Numbered from the stretch's first letter, positions 37,134 through 47,434 are shown. The stretch: DNA of 64,000 nt from Bordetella genomosp. 9 (GCF_002119725.1 NZ_CP021109.1:1798001-1862000), one strand, 5' to 3'. Numbers and translations: made by a program. The notes: generated by a model from the sequence alone, not told the origin.

Positions 37134-37181
37134 AGGCCGCGGCAAATCCTGGCCGCGGAGATTTCGTTTCACTGGCATTCC

Positions 37182-38111
37182 ATGGAAATCTTTCTTCAGC
37201 AACTGATCAATGGGCTGACCCAGGGCAGCATGTATGCCCTGGTCGCATTGGGCTATACCATGGTGTATGGCATCGTCGGCCTGATCAATTTCGCGCATGG
37301 CGATGTCGTCATGATCGGGGCGATGGTTGCCACGACCATCGCGGTGGCGCTGATCGGGGGGGATCCGTCGATGTCCCCCTGGCTGGTGCTGGGCGCGGGC
37401 CTCTTATGCGCAGTTCCCATTTGCATGGCATTGGGCTGGCTCGCCGAAAGAGTGGCGTATCGTCCGTTGCGCCGCGCTCCACGGCTGGCGGCGCTGATTA
37501 CCGCCATTGGCGTTTCCATCATCCTGCAAAACGTCGCCATGATGATCTGGGGCCGCGACTATGCCCATTTCCCGCAGATCATCAGCCCGCGGGTGTTCGA
37601 ACTGGCTGGCGCGCGCATCAGTGTGCTGCAAATCGCAATTATCGTGATCGCGGCAGCGATGATGGCCGGGCTGCTGCTCATCGTGCACCGCACCCGTCTC
37701 GGAACGGCCATGCGGGCCACGGCGCAGAATCGTGAAGTCGCGGGACTCATGGGGGTCAACATCAACACCGTCATATCGGCGGCCTTTCTGATTGGTTCCG
37801 CGTTGGCCGCCGTGGCGGGAATGATGGTCACCACCTACTACGGTGTTGCCCACTACACGATGGGATTCATGCTCGGCCTGAAAGCATTCACGGCCGCAGT
37901 GTTGGGCGGTATCGGCAACCTTGCGGGCGCCATGTTCGGCGGTCTGTTGCTGGGTGTCATCGAAGCGCTGGCCTCGGGCTATATCGGCGACCTGACCGGC
38001 GGGTTCATGGGCAGCAACTATCAGGATGTGTTCGCCTTCCTGGTCCTGGTCCTTGTCTTGATTTTCCGTCCCTCCGGATTGCTGGGCGAACGCGTGGGGG
38101 ATCGCGCATGA
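37182..38111 (+). CDS. livH: Branched-chain amino-acid ABC permease LivH
   Basis: The 309-residue inner-membrane permease has about eight membrane segments and the family start LINGLTQGSMYALVALGYTM followed by GLINFAHGDVVMIGA. The cytoplasmic coupling segment AVAGMMVTTYYGVAHYTMGF and the KAFTAAVLGGIGNL helix are typical. Its stop overlaps the livM start by 4 bp. Confidence 0.96.
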   Translation: MEIFLQQLINGLTQGSMYALVALGYTMVYGIVGLINFAHGDVVMIGAMVATTIAVALIGGDPSMSPWLVLGAGLLCAVPICMALGWLAERVAYRPLRRAPRLAALITAIGVSIILQNVAMMIWGRDYAHFPQIISPRVFELAGARISVLQIAIIVIAAAMMAGLLLIVHRTRLGTAMRATAQNREVAGLMGVNINTVISAAFLIGSALAAVAGMMVTTYYGVAHYTMGFMLGLKAFTAAVLGGIGNLAGAMFGGLLLGVIEALASGYIGDLTGGFMGSNYQDVFAFLVLVLVLIFRPSGLLGERVGDRA

Positions 38112-39199
38112 ACACGAATTCCACTTCCCGCGGCCGTACTTCGGCGGCCGCGTTCCTGGGCATCGCTGTGGTGGCGGTGGTGCTGGCGGTATTGCCCTTC
38201 GTGCTCGGCCTGGCCGGGCAAAGCTGGGTACGCATTCTGAACTTTGCGCTGCTTTACGTGATGCTGTCCCTGGGCCTGAATATCGTGGTCGGCTTTGCCG
38301 GCCTGCTGGATCTGGGCTATATCGCCTTTTACGCTGTGGGGGCGTATACGTGGGCATTGCTCGCGTCTCCGCATCTGAACGTCCATCTGCCCTTCTGGGC
38401 CATTCTCCCCTTGGGCATTGCGTTGGCGTGCTTCTTCGGCATTCTCCTGGGCGCGCCCACCTTGCGGCTGCGGGGCGATTACCTGGCCATTGTGACCCTT
38501 GGCTTCGGCGAGATCATCCGGGTGTTTCTCAACAACCTGAATTCGCCCGTCAATATCACGAACGGCCCCCAGGGGATCAACCGGATCGATCCCTTCCGGG
38601 TGGCGGGGTTCGCGTTCAACCGGACGGAAACGCTGTTTGGCATACGCGTAACAGGGCCGGAGAAGTACTACTACCTGCTCCTGCTTTTGACGCTGTTGAT
38701 CATGTTCATTTGTGTGCGTCTGCAGAATTCGCGCATCGGCCGCGCGTGGGAGGCGATACGCGAAGATGAAATCGCGGCCAAGGCCATGGGGATCAACACC
38801 CGGAATATCAAGCTGCTCGCATTCGCCATGGGCGCGTCGTTCGGCGGGGTCGCCGGCGCACTGTTTGCGTCGATGCAAGGGTTCGTCAGCCCGGAGAGCT
38901 TCAGCTTGACGGAGTCCATTTCGGTGCTTTGCATGGTGGTGCTGGGCGGTATGGGACATATTCCCGGCGTCATCCTTGGCTCAATCATCCTGGCCGTCTT
39001 CCCGGAGTTCCTGCGGGCCGTCATCGTGCCGCTTCAGCAGGCCGTTTTCGGCGAAGTGGTGGTGGATCCGGAAGCCATCCGCATGCTGCTGTTCGGCCTG
39101 GCCATGGTATGCGTGATGCTTTTCCGCCCGGCGGGCCTCTGGCCATCCTCAGTACGCAAGCGTGAACTCAGCCGCACGGCGCAGGGAGGTGCGGCATGA
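38108..39199 (+). CDS. livM: Branched-chain amino-acid ABC permease LivM
   Basis: The 363-residue permease pairs with LivH. It has an N-terminal extension, about nine membrane segments, and the family motifs GLNIVVGFAGLLDLGYIAFY, RLRGDYLAIVTLGFGEIIR and VVLGGMGHIPGVILGS. It overlaps livH and livG by 4 bp each. Confidence 0.96.
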   Translation: MNTNSTSRGRTSAAAFLGIAVVAVVLAVLPFVLGLAGQSWVRILNFALLYVMLSLGLNIVVGFAGLLDLGYIAFYAVGAYTWALLASPHLNVHLPFWAILPLGIALACFFGILLGAPTLRLRGDYLAIVTLGFGEIIRVFLNNLNSPVNITNGPQGINRIDPFRVAGFAFNRTETLFGIRVTGPEKYYYLLLLLTLLIMFICVRLQNSRIGRAWEAIREDEIAAKAMGINTRNIKLLAFAMGASFGGVAGALFASMQGFVSPESFSLTESISVLCMVVLGGMGHIPGVILGSIILAVFPEFLRAVIVPLQQAVFGEVVVDPEAIRMLLFGLAMVCVMLFRPAGLWPSSVRKRELSRTAQGGAA

Positions 39200-39981
39200 G
39201 CACGCCTTTGCTTGAAGCTCGCGGTTTGTGCAAGCGATTCGGCGGCCTGCAGGCCTTGTCGGATGTCAGCTTCGACATCCAGGCCGGCGAGATCTACGGC
39301 CTGATTGGTCCCAACGGGGCGGGCAAGACGACGCTGTTCAATGTGCTGACCGGGCTGTATGTGCCGGAATCGGGGCAATGCCTTTTCGGCGGCGAGAATC
39401 TTGTCGGCGCCAAGCCGCACGAGATCGCCGCCTTCGGGATGGCCCGTACGTTTCAGAACATCCGCCTGTTCGCAAACCTGACGGCGCTGGAAAACGTCAT
39501 GATCGGCCGCCACGTCCGAACCCGGTCTGGGGTGTTGGGGGCCATTCTCCGTACTGGGCGTACCCGGGCGGAAGAGGCTGATATCGAGGCGCGCGCCCAT
39601 GCGCTGCTGGAATATACCGGGATCGGCAACCGGGCCAACGACATCGCCAAGTCGCTGTCCTATGGAGATCAGCGGCGGCTGGAGATCGCGCGGGCGCTCG
39701 CCACTGAACCGCGCCTGCTGGCGCTGGATGAACCTGCCGCGGGGATGAACGCGTCCGAAACCGTCGTGCTGCGACGGCTGATCGAAAAGATCCGCGATGA
39801 CGGCATCACCGTGCTTTTGATCGAACACGATATGAAGCTGGTTATGGGACTGTGCGACCGCGTGCTCGTGCTGGAATACGGGAAGGTGCTTGCCATGGGC
39901 AAACCGGTGGATGTGCAACGCAATCCCAAGGTCATCGAAGCTTATCTTGGCGTCGGCGCGGCGCAGGAGGCAGCGGCATGA
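39196..39981 (+). CDS. livG: Branched-chain amino-acid ABC ATPase LivG
   Basis: The 261-residue ATPase has Walker A GPNGAGKTTLFN, a signature LSYGDQRRLEIARAL, Walker B LLALDEPAAGMN, and the H-loop LIEHDMKLVM. The substitution of SGG by SYG in the signature is usual in LivG. It is translationally coupled to livM and livF by ATGA overlaps. Confidence 0.97.
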   Translation: MSTPLLEARGLCKRFGGLQALSDVSFDIQAGEIYGLIGPNGAGKTTLFNVLTGLYVPESGQCLFGGENLVGAKPHEIAAFGMARTFQNIRLFANLTALENVMIGRHVRTRSGVLGAILRTGRTRAEEADIEARAHALLEYTGIGNRANDIAKSLSYGDQRRLEIARALATEPRLLALDEPAAGMNASETVVLRRLIEKIRDDGITVLLIEHDMKLVMGLCDRVLVLEYGKVLAMGKPVDVQRNPKVIEAYLGVGAAQEAAA

Positions 39982-40712
39982 GCACGGCAACGCCTTTGCT
40001 GGAACTGCGTGCGCTGGAAGTCGCCTACGGCGGCATCCGCGCGGTCCGTGGCGTGAACCTGGTGGTGAACGAGGGGGAACTGGTTTGTCTGATCGGCGCC
40101 AACGGCGCTGGCAAGAGTTCCACCTTGCGCGCCATCTGCGGGCTCGTGCCTGTTGCGGGGGGCGAGGTGCGCTATCGCGGCGCGCCCATCCAGGGGCGCC
40201 GTCCGCATGAGCTCGTCCGGGACGGGCTCATCATGGTCCCGGAGGGCCGGGGCATATTCGGCCAGCTTACGATCGAAGAAAACCTTGCCATGGGCGCTTA
40301 CGTTCGACGCGATGCCGAGGGCGTACGCGCGGATATGGATCGCGTGTTCGAACAGTTTCCCCGCCTGGCAGAGCGCCGCAAGCAGGCTGCCGGCACGCTG
40401 TCGGGCGGCGAACAGCAGATGGTGGCCCTGGGGCGGGCCATGATTGCCCGGCCCAAGCTGCTGCTGCTCGATGAGCCGTCGATGGGGCTGGCGCCGCTCA
40501 TGGTCGAGAAGGTGTTCGAGGTCGTGCGGGCCATCGCGGCCGAAGGCGTGACGATATTGCTTATCGAGCAGAACGCGCGTCTCGCGCTGGAACACAGCAA
40601 GCGGGGCTACGTCATGGAGTCCGGCGAGCTGACGTTGTCGGGGGACGCACGGTCGTTGCTCCACGACCCGAAGGTCCGGGCGGCATACCTGGGAGAGTTG
40701 GAAGCCGCCTGA
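39978..40712 (+). CDS. livF: Branched-chain amino-acid ABC ATPase LivF
   Basis: The 244-residue ATPase completes the importer. It shows Walker A GANGAGKSSTLR, the LivF-typical VPEGRGIFGQLTIEENLAMG, signature LSGGEQQMVALGRAM and Walker B LLLLDEPSMGLAP. It converges on mntH with only 8 bp between stop codons. Confidence 0.97.
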   Translation: MSTATPLLELRALEVAYGGIRAVRGVNLVVNEGELVCLIGANGAGKSSTLRAICGLVPVAGGEVRYRGAPIQGRRPHELVRDGLIMVPEGRGIFGQLTIEENLAMGAYVRRDAEGVRADMDRVFEQFPRLAERRKQAAGTLSGGEQQMVALGRAMIARPKLLLLDEPSMGLAPLMVEKVFEVVRAIAAEGVTILLIEQNARLALEHSKRGYVMESGELTLSGDARSLLHDPKVRAAYLGELEAA

Positions 40713-40720
40713 TCTGCTGC

Positions 40721-42004
40721 CTACAGAAACTGTGCTGCGAGCAGGTAGGCGTCCAGCGCGATAATGGCCATCGTTGCAGCGATGGCCGCCGCCCGCCAGA
40801 CGCCCCGCAGCACGAACGCTCCCATTACGTCGCCACGTGTCGCCAGCATGACCAGGGGCACCAGGGCGAAGGGCAGGGCCAGGCTCAGGATCACCTGGCT
40901 CAACACCAGTAACTGGTCGGGATTCTGGCCGCCCGTATAGGCCAACATCCCCATGGCGGCCGCGCCGGCCGCGGCGCGCGTCACCAAGGCGCGCCTGCGG
41001 TCGGACCATCCGCTGGCGCCAAATCCTTGTGACAACACCTTGCCGGCCAGCACGCCGGTAATCGTCGAACTCTGCCCAGCGGCATAAAGCGCAACGGCGA
41101 ATACGATGGCTGCGCCGGCGCCCAGGCTTTTCGCGATGACGGCATGGGCCTGGTCCAGGCTGGTGATGGCCAGCCCCGCACCCGAGAGCGAGGCCGCAGC
41201 GACGATCATGATGGCGGCGTTGATCAGTGTCGCGATGCCCAGCGAAAACAACGTATCGGTACGCGCCACCTGCATCGCGATCGGCCGCATGGCGGCTGGC
41301 AGGTCGCGGGCGCGCTGCGCCAGCGAACCGGAGTGCAGGTAAAGGTTGTGCGGCATCAGCGTGGCGCCCAGTATGCCGAGCGCGATCATGAATCCTTCGG
41401 GCTCGCGCAGCGCCGCGGCTGGGCTGGCGGCTTCCTGCATCACGGCCGTCCATGCGGGATTGGCCTTGAACAATAGGAATACGAACGACATGGAGACGAT
41501 GGCCAGCAGCGCGCCGATGATGCGTTCGTGCCGGTCGGCGTTATTGCGCGCGAACAACAGAACAGCATAAGTGCCAGCGCCGGTCATCGCCACCCCGGCC
41601 ATCAGCGGAATCTGGAAGAGCAGGCGCAGCGCGATGGCGCCGCCGACAAGCTCGGCCAGGGCGGTCGCGAGTATGGCCGCTTCGCCAGCCAACCACGCCG
41701 CCCGGGCAAGCGGGCGGGGCAGGTGGCGCAGCGTCAGCGCCGCCAGATCTTCCCCTGTCGCCAGCGCCAGGCGTGACACCAGGACTTGGAAGCCCAGCGC
41801 CAGAAAGGCCGCTCCAAAAACGATCATCAGCAAGTGGTAGCCGAAGCGGCTGCCGCCAGCGATGTCCGTGGCCCAGTTTCCCGGATCGATGTAGCCGACC
41901 GCCACGAGCAGCCCCGATCCGACCAGGCGGCGCAGGCCTGCCGGCATACCCGGCTGACCAAAGGCGTTCCTCCCGCCTGAAACCGCAAAGATGAGATTGC
42001 TCAC
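40721..42004 (-). CDS. mntH: Nramp-family divalent metal:proton symporter
   Basis: The 427-residue importer carries Mn2+ and perhaps Fe2+. The metal-binding DPGNW in membrane segment 1 (VGYIDPGNWATDI) and MPHNLYLHSG in segment 6 are intact. GTG 42004 is preferred because AAGGGG lies 5 nt upstream. An ATG at 42058 would add 18 residues and put the Fur-like box inside the gene; a GTG at 42010 would overlap the ribosome site. Iron- or manganese-dependent control is inferred from the box at 42016-42034. Confidence 0.92.
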   Translation of the reverse strand: MSNLIFAVSGGRNAFGQPGMPAGLRRLVGSGLLVAVGYIDPGNWATDIAGGSRFGYHLLMIVFGAAFLALGFQVLVSRLALATGEDLAALTLRHLPRPLARAAWLAGEAAILATALAELVGGAIALRLLFQIPLMAGVAMTGAGTYAVLLFARNNADRHERIIGALLAIVSMSFVFLLFKANPAWTAVMQEAASPAAALREPEGFMIALGILGATLMPHNLYLHSGSLAQRARDLPAAMRPIAMQVARTDTLFSLGIATLINAAIMIVAAASLSGAGLAITSLDQAHAVIAKSLGAGAAIVFAVALYAAGQSSTITGVLAGKVLSQGFGASGWSDRRRALVTRAAAGAAAMGMLAYTGGQNPDQLLVLSQVILSLALPFALVPLVMLATRGDVMGAFVLRGVWRAAAIAATMAIIALDAYLLAAQFL

Positions 42005-42015
42005 GATCACCCCTT

Positions 42016-42034
42016 GAGAATGGTTCTTATTATT
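42016..42034 (-). promoter_or_regulatory. Fur/Mur-like box before mntH
   Basis: The minus-strand 19-mer AATAATAAGAACCATTCTC matches 14 of 19 positions of the classical Fur box. It directly abuts the mntH ribosome site, so a bound repressor would block the transcript close to its start. Confidence 0.6.
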
Positions 42035-42295
42035 AGAGGGCGTGAACAGCGCGTCCAATGAATTGGTTTTTCGTTTCCGTTAGATTTTATCTATTGGCGG
42101 CTTTATTCTCGCTGGTTCGAGATCGGGGCCGATGCCCTGCAGGATTTCACCAAGCGGTATCCAATCCGGCGAGCCCTCGGCATGCCAGCGACGAGGCCGC
42201 ACCCCCACGTGTTTCAGGGAAGGCCGCGGCCTTCTTCATAAGGAGAATCCGGCAGGCACGCCCGACGGTGCCGCGCCTGCCGGCAGAGCCATCGA

Positions 42296-42721
42296 TTACG
42301 ACGCCAGCCGCGCGTCCATCGTGATGTTCGCGTTCAGCACCTTGGAAACGGGGCAGCCTGCCTTGGCTTTATTCGCGGCTTCCTCGAACGCCTTGGCATC
42401 CGCCCCGGGGATCCGGGCCACTACCGTCAGGTGTACCGCCGTGATGGCAAAGCCGCCATCCGCCTTGTCCAGCGTCACCACGGCCTCGGTTTCGATGCTG
42501 TCGGCTTTCAGTCCGGACTCGCCCAGGATGTTGGACAGCGCCATGGAAAAACAACCGGCATGCGCCGCGCCGATGAGCTCTTCGGGATTGGTCCCTTTGA
42601 CGTCCCCGAATCGCGTGTTGAAGCCGTAAGGCGCATTGGAGAGCGCGCCGCTTTCGGTGGATATCGTCCCCGTGCCGGATTTGAGGTCGCCTTTCCAGAC
42701 TGCAGATGCTTTTTTCTTCAT
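42296..42721 (-). CDS. osmC: OsmC-type organic hydroperoxide reductase
   Basis: The 141-residue thiol peroxidase reduces organic hydroperoxides. Its two catalytic cysteines are in AAHAGCFSMALS (about residue 58) and KAGCPVSKVLNA (about 124). ESGALSNAPYGFNTRF and GTNPEELIGAAHAGC match OsmC more than Ohr. The start at 42721 has AAGGAG upstream; a longer frame to 43099 overlaps the next gene and is rejected. It is divergent from the molybdenum hydroxylase genes. Confidence 0.95.
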   Translation of the reverse strand: MKKKASAVWKGDLKSGTGTISTESGALSNAPYGFNTRFGDVKGTNPEELIGAAHAGCFSMALSNILGESGLKADSIETEAVVTLDKADGGFAITAVHLTVVARIPGADAKAFEEAANKAKAGCPVSKVLNANITMDARLAS

Positions 42722-42899
42722 GCTCGAGCTCCTTGACTTAAGGTCTGCGGAAAACGCACGTCCATCATAAACCGCCGCCGGCCTGCAGGATCGGGCAAGA
42801 ATTCCGCAGTAATCGGCATTGCTCCGCTGGCGGCGTGCTCTTATGCTCGCTGGCAAATCGCCGGCGGCGGCGCGCCGCTTTTTGCCACCAGGAGGCCCC

Positions 42900-43358
42900 A
42901 TGCCCAAGCTCAACATCAATGGCAAGGACATCGTCGTCGACGCCCCCGCGGAAATGCCGCTGCTGTGGGCGCTGCGGGACGTTGCGAATATGACCGGAAC
43001 GAAATATGGCTGTGGGATGGCGCTTTGCGGCGCCTGTACCGTGCATGCCGACGGCAATCCCATCCGGTCCTGCGTCATGCCGATTGCCGCCGTCGTCAAT
43101 CAGAAAATCACCACCATCGAAGGTATCGAGGCCGACCCGGTCGGACGCGCGGTGCAGGATGCCTGGCGCGAACTGGACGTCGTGCAGTGCGGGTACTGCC
43201 AGTCCGGCCAGATGATGTCGGCTGTCGCCTTGTTGAAGCAAAACAAGCGCCCCACAGACGATGACATCGATGCGGCCATGAGCGGGAACATCTGCCGCTG
43301 CGCCACGTATGTTCGCATCCGCGCCGCCATTCATCACGCCGCCAAGGCGCTGGCCTGA
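42900..43358 (+). CDS. iorA: (2Fe-2S) subunit of a molybdenum hydroxylase
   Basis: The 152-residue protein carries two [2Fe-2S] clusters: plant-type cysteines in CGMALCGACTVHADGNPI and then RSC, and the second set in CGYCQSGQMM and GNICRCATY. It passes electrons from the molybdenum subunit encoded directly downstream (17 bp). ATG 42900 has AGGAGG 3 nt upstream. It resembles the small subunit of isoquinoline 1-oxidoreductase; the true substrate is unknown. Confidence 0.93.
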   Translation: MPKLNINGKDIVVDAPAEMPLLWALRDVANMTGTKYGCGMALCGACTVHADGNPIRSCVMPIAAVVNQKITTIEGIEADPVGRAVQDAWRELDVVQCGYCQSGQMMSAVALLKQNKRPTDDDIDAAMSGNICRCATYVRIRAAIHHAAKALA

Positions 43359-43375
43359 AGTCCGGGAGACCATCG

Positions 43376-45652
43376 ATGAAAAACCTCATGATGAAGGCGG
43401 CGCAGCAAGCTGCCGCGATCGATACTGCGACGCTCCCCGTACGCAATGTCAGCCGGCGGCGATTCCTGCAGGGCGCCGGCAGCCTGGTATTGGGCGTCAC
43501 GCTGGCCCCCGCATGGGAGGCAGTCGCCGCGGAAAGCGGCGGTGCGTCCGGAACAGACAAGGTGTTTGCGCCCAATGCATTCGTGCGCGTCGATGCCGAT
43601 GGAACCGTCACGGTGCTGGCCAAGCACCTTGAAATGGGGCAGGGCGCCTACACCGGCCTGGCGACGCTGGTCGCGGAAGAGATGGATGCCGATTGGCAGC
43701 GGGTCCGTGTCGTCGGCGCGCCAGCGGACAGCGCCCTGTACAAGAACCTTGCGTTCGGAATCCAGGGGACCGGCGGCAGTACCGCCATCGCGAATTCTTT
43801 TGAGCAGATGCGCAAGGCAGGCGCGGCCGCACGCGCCATGCTCGTCGCCGCCGCGGCGCAGCAGTGGGAAGTTGCGCCCGATTCCATTGTGGTGAGCCAA
43901 GGCGTCGTATCCCATGCTGCCTCGGGCCGCAAGGCGGGCTTCGGCGAGTTGGCCGGTGCTGCCTCGCGCCAGGCGGTCCCCGCCGAGGTCGTCCTGAAAA
44001 AGCCCGAACAGTTCACCCTCATAGGCAAGGCCGGCGTGCATCGTGTGGACAATAGGGCCAAGACGGACGGCACGGCGGTGTTCACGCAGGACATCAAGCT
44101 GCCCGGCATGCTCATCGCCGTCCCGGCGCATCCGCCCCGCTGGGGCGCCACGCTGGCGCACGTGGACGACAGCAAGGCCATGCAGGTGCCCGGCGTCAAG
44201 GCAGTGGTGCGGTTCGAGGGCACGGCGCACCACTTCGGCGGCGTGGCGGTGCTGGCCACCAATACGTGGGCCGCGCGCGCCGGCCGCGATGCGCTGCAAT
44301 TGCAATGGGACGACAGCAAGTCTTTCCGCAAGGGCACGGCGGAACTGCTGGCCGAGTATCGCGAGGCAGCCGCGACGCCGGGCACCGTCGCCGCCAGCAC
44401 CGGCGATGTGGAAGCCGCCCTGTCCGGCGCTGCGCGGCGTATCGAGGCGGAATTCGAGTTTCCCTACCTGGCGCATGCGGCCATGGAGCCCTTGAACTGC
44501 CTGGTGAAGCTGGACGATGACCGGTGCGAGATCTGGAACGGCGAGCAATTCCAGACCGTCGACCAGAACGCGGTGGCGCAGGCGCTTGGGATGAAGCCGG
44601 AACAGGTGCAAATCAATCAGCTTTATGCAGGCGGCAGTTTCGGCCGGCGCGCCAGTTCTCAAGCAGACTACGTGCTTGAGGCCGTGGCGATTGCCCGCGC
44701 CGCGCGCAAAGCGGGCGTCCAGGCGCCCGTCAAGATGGTGTGGACGCGTGAAGACGATATGCGCGGAGGCTATTACCGGCCCTTGAATCTACATCGTGCC
44801 CGTATCGGTCTGGATGAACAGGGCAACGTGCAGGCGTGGTACGTTCGCATCGTGGGCCAGTCCATCATGCGTGGAACGGGGCTCGAGCAGGCCATGGTCA
44901 AGAACGGCATCGACGCCACGTCGGTCGAAGGCCAGGCGGATTTGCCGTACGCAATTCCGAATCTGCGGGTCGAATTGCATACGCCTGCGGATGTCGCCGT
45001 GCCGGTGCTGTGGTATCGGTCCGTCGGACACACGCATACCGCCTTTTCGTCCGAAACGCTTATCGATGAGGCGGCTCGCCTGGCGGGCAAGGACCCGGTC
45101 GAATACCGCTTGAACCTGTTGCAGAAGTGGCCGCGTCATCAGGCGGTGCTGCGCCTGGCGGCGGAAAAGGCGCAGTGGGGGTCGCCGCTGCCGCCGGCGG
45201 CCGACGGCGCACGCCGCGGGCGTGGCGTGGCGGTGCACGAGTCGTTCAACACGCGCGTGGCGGAGGTGGTGGAGGTGACGATTGGCAAGGATGGCGCGCT
45301 GAAGGTCGACCGCGTTGTCTGCGCTGTGGATTGCGGCGTCGTCGTCAATCCGGACGTCGTCAAGGCGCAGATGGAAGGCGGTATCGGTTTCGGACTCGCG
45401 ACCGCGCTGCACGGCGCCATCACCTTGAAGGACGGCGTGGTGCAGCAGGGCAATTTCAACGATTATCCGGTGCTGCGGATGAACGAAATGCCGGCGGTCG
45501 AGGTCCATATCGTGCCTTCCAGCGAAGCGCCAACCGGTGTCGGGGAACCCGGCGTGCCGCCCATTGCGCCCGCGCTGGCCAATGCGATCTACGATGCCGT
45601 GGGGACCCGCATCCGGACATTGCCCATGGGGACCTCCTTGAAGATGGCATAA
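43376..45652 (+). CDS. iorB: Molybdopterin-binding subunit of an aldehyde/isoquinoline oxidoreductase
   Basis: The 758-residue protein is the IorB type of the xanthine-oxidase superfamily. A Tat signal is visible ([18 protein letters not shown], about residues 23-40), so the enzyme probably works in the periplasm. Molybdenum-pocket segments include [32 protein letters not shown] and, near the C-terminus, [14 protein letters not shown] with the catalytic glutamate. No FAD subunit, cytochrome or XdhC-like maturation factor is next to it; electrons may pass to a cytochrome encoded elsewhere. Confidence 0.92.
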   Translation: MKNLMMKAAQQAAAIDTATLPVRNVSRRRFLQGAGSLVLGVTLAPAWEAVAAESGGASGTDKVFAPNAFVRVDADGTVTVLAKHLEMGQGAYTGLATLVAEEMDADWQRVRVVGAPADSALYKNLAFGIQGTGGSTAIANSFEQMRKAGAAARAMLVAAAAQQWEVAPDSIVVSQGVVSHAASGRKAGFGELAGAASRQAVPAEVVLKKPEQFTLIGKAGVHRVDNRAKTDGTAVFTQDIKLPGMLIAVPAHPPRWGATLAHVDDSKAMQVPGVKAVVRFEGTAHHFGGVAVLATNTWAARAGRDALQLQWDDSKSFRKGTAELLAEYREAAATPGTVAASTGDVEAALSGAARRIEAEFEFPYLAHAAMEPLNCLVKLDDDRCEIWNGEQFQTVDQNAVAQALGMKPEQVQINQLYAGGSFGRRASSQADYVLEAVAIARAARKAGVQAPVKMVWTREDDMRGGYYRPLNLHRARIGLDEQGNVQAWYVRIVGQSIMRGTGLEQAMVKNGIDATSVEGQADLPYAIPNLRVELHTPADVAVPVLWYRSVGHTHTAFSSETLIDEAARLAGKDPVEYRLNLLQKWPRHQAVLRLAAEKAQWGSPLPPAADGARRGRGVAVHESFNTRVAEVVEVTIGKDGALKVDRVVCAVDCGVVVNPDVVKAQMEGGIGFGLATALHGAITLKDGVVQQGNFNDYPVLRMNEMPAVEVHIVPSSEAPTGVGEPGVPPIAPALANAIYDAVGTRIRTLPMGTSLKMA

Positions 45653-45683
45653 GCGCGCACCCGCATCGTGTCGCCCAATCTCG

Positions 45684-45730
45684 CGCCGCGGCCGGCTTGG
45701 ATGATCAGGCCTGCCGCGGCGTTTGCGTTT
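45684..45730 (+). terminator. Terminator after iorAB
   Basis: CGCCGCGGC (45684-45692) pairs with GCCGCGGCG (45713-45721), and TTTGCGTTT follows. The 20-nt loop is long. It lies 31 bp after the iorB stop. Confidence 0.55.
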
Positions 45731-45834
45731 CATGGTCACGGCGGCCGGCCGGTGGCCCGGTCCGGAGTGGGGAATTCAGGTTCTCGCCTTCGGTCCTGCT
45801 GTATAACGGGCTGGTTTTTTCCTAGGGAGCCCGC

Positions 45835-46947
45835 ATGACCACGCTATTTTCCCCAATCGGCCTGGGCCGGCTGACGCTCGCGAATCGCATCGTCATCGCG
45901 CCGATGTGCGAGTATTCGGCCGATAACGGAAAGGCCACCGACTGGCACATGATTCACCTGGGGCATCTGGCGCTATCCGGCGCCGGGCTGCTGATCACGG
46001 AAGCGACCGCCGTCGAGCCGGGTGGGCGCATCACGCCGGCGGACCTGGGCTTGTGGGACGACGAAACCGAACAGTCCATCGATAAGGTCCTGCAGGCGAT
46101 CCGGCGCTATTCGCCCATCCGCATGGGGATACAGCTTGCCCACGCGGGCCGGAAGGCATCCAGCGCCGCGCCGTGGGAAGGCGGCAGCCAATTGCCCCTG
46201 GACCGCGGCGGCTGGGTGTGCGATGCGCCTTCCGCGGTCGCCTACAAGGACGGCGAACTGCCGCCGCGCGCCCTCGATCGCGCCGGTCTGGACCGCGTCC
46301 GCGACGCCTTCGCGCACGCCGCCCGGCGGGCCGGCCGGCTCGGCTTCGATACCATTGAAGTCCATGCCGCGCACGGCTATCTCCTGCACCAGTTCCTGTC
46401 GCCCCTGGCCAATCAGCGCAGCGACGAATATGGCGGGAGCCTGGAAAACCGCATGCGTTTCCCATTGGAAGTTTTCGACGCCGTCCGTGCGGCCTTCGGC
46501 GCCGGTAAGCCGGTCGGCGTACGCGTATCGGCCACCGAATGGGTGGACGGCGGATGGGACATTGAGCAGACCATCGCGTTCGCGCAGGCGCTGAAGGCGC
46601 GCGGCTGCGACTACATCGATGTATCTTCGGGCGGCATGTCGCCCGCCCAGAAAATTCCGCTCTCGCCCGGATATCAGGTTCCGTTTGCCGAACGCGTCAA
46701 AAGGGAAACCGGCTTGCCGACGATGGCGGTGGGACTGATCACCGAGCCGCAGCACGCGAACGAAATCATCGCGCAAGGAAAGGCCGACATGGTGTCGCTG
46801 GCCAGGGGGATGCTGTACGACCCCCGCTGGCCCTGGCATGCAGCCGCGCAGCTGGGCGCGCAAGTCCAGGCGCCGCAGCAGTACTGGCGTTCGCAGCCCA
46901 GGGAGCTGAAGGAGTTGTTCTTCAACGCCAGCTTCGGCCAGCGTTGA
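45835..46947 (+). CDS. Old-yellow-enzyme family NADH:flavin oxidoreductase (YqjM/NamA class)
   Basis: The 370-residue FMN enzyme reduces activated C=C bonds of enals, enones or xenobiotics. The redox cysteine of the YqjM class is in IVIAPMCEYSAD (about residue 26). The active-site histidines are in VHAAHGYLLHQFLSPL, followed by RSDEYGGSLENR. GRKASSAAPWEGG is also class-typical. It stands alone, converging on dut. Its natural substrate is unknown. Confidence 0.93.
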   Translation: MTTLFSPIGLGRLTLANRIVIAPMCEYSADNGKATDWHMIHLGHLALSGAGLLITEATAVEPGGRITPADLGLWDDETEQSIDKVLQAIRRYSPIRMGIQLAHAGRKASSAAPWEGGSQLPLDRGGWVCDAPSAVAYKDGELPPRALDRAGLDRVRDAFAHAARRAGRLGFDTIEVHAAHGYLLHQFLSPLANQRSDEYGGSLENRMRFPLEVFDAVRAAFGAGKPVGVRVSATEWVDGGWDIEQTIAFAQALKARGCDYIDVSSGGMSPAQKIPLSPGYQVPFAERVKRETGLPTMAVGLITEPQHANEIIAQGKADMVSLARGMLYDPRWPWHAAAQLGAQVQAPQQYWRSQPRELKELFFNASFGQR

Positions 46948-46984
46948 CCGTTCCAAGCCGCAGCTGGGCCTGCCGTTCGCGGGC

Positions 46985-47434
46985 CTAGCCGCGCCCGGTG
47001 CTTCCGAAGCCGCCGGCGCCGCGATCCGTGGCTTGGAATTCGGACACGACCTCGAAGGACACCTGGGCCACCGGTACGATGACCATCTGCGCCAGGCGAT
47101 CCATAGGGTGAAGGGTGAAGGCGGTGTCGCTGCGGTTCCACGTAGAGACCATCAATTGTCCCTGGTAGTCGGAGTCGATCAATCCGACCAGATTGCCCAG
47201 CACGATGCCATGTTTGTGGCCCAGGCCGGAGCGGGGCAGGATCATGGCCGCATAGCCGGGATCGCCGATGTGGACAGCCAGTCCGGTGGGGACGAGTTCG
47301 GTTGCGCCCGGCTCGATGGTAAGCGGTTCGTTCAGGCAGGCGCGCAAGTCCAGCCCCGCCGCGCCAGGGGTGGCGTAAGAGGGCAGGTATTCGGACATGC
47401 GTTCGTCGAGAATCTTCAGAGCTACGGATTTCAT
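46985..47434 (-). CDS. dut: dUTP diphosphatase
   Basis: The 149-residue trimeric enzyme hydrolyses dUTP to dUMP. All five motifs are visible, including [38 protein letters not shown], and the C-terminal [12 protein letters not shown] that closes the site. Start 47434 gives the usual [12 protein letters not shown]. It follows the small membrane-protein gene by 45 bp. Confidence 0.97.
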   Translation of the reverse strand: MKSVALKILDERMSEYLPSYATPGAAGLDLRACLNEPLTIEPGATELVPTGLAVHIGDPGYAAMILPRSGLGHKHGIVLGNLVGLIDSDYQGQLMVSTWNRSDTAFTLHPMDRLAQMVIVPVAQVSFEVVSEFQATDRGAGGFGSTGRG

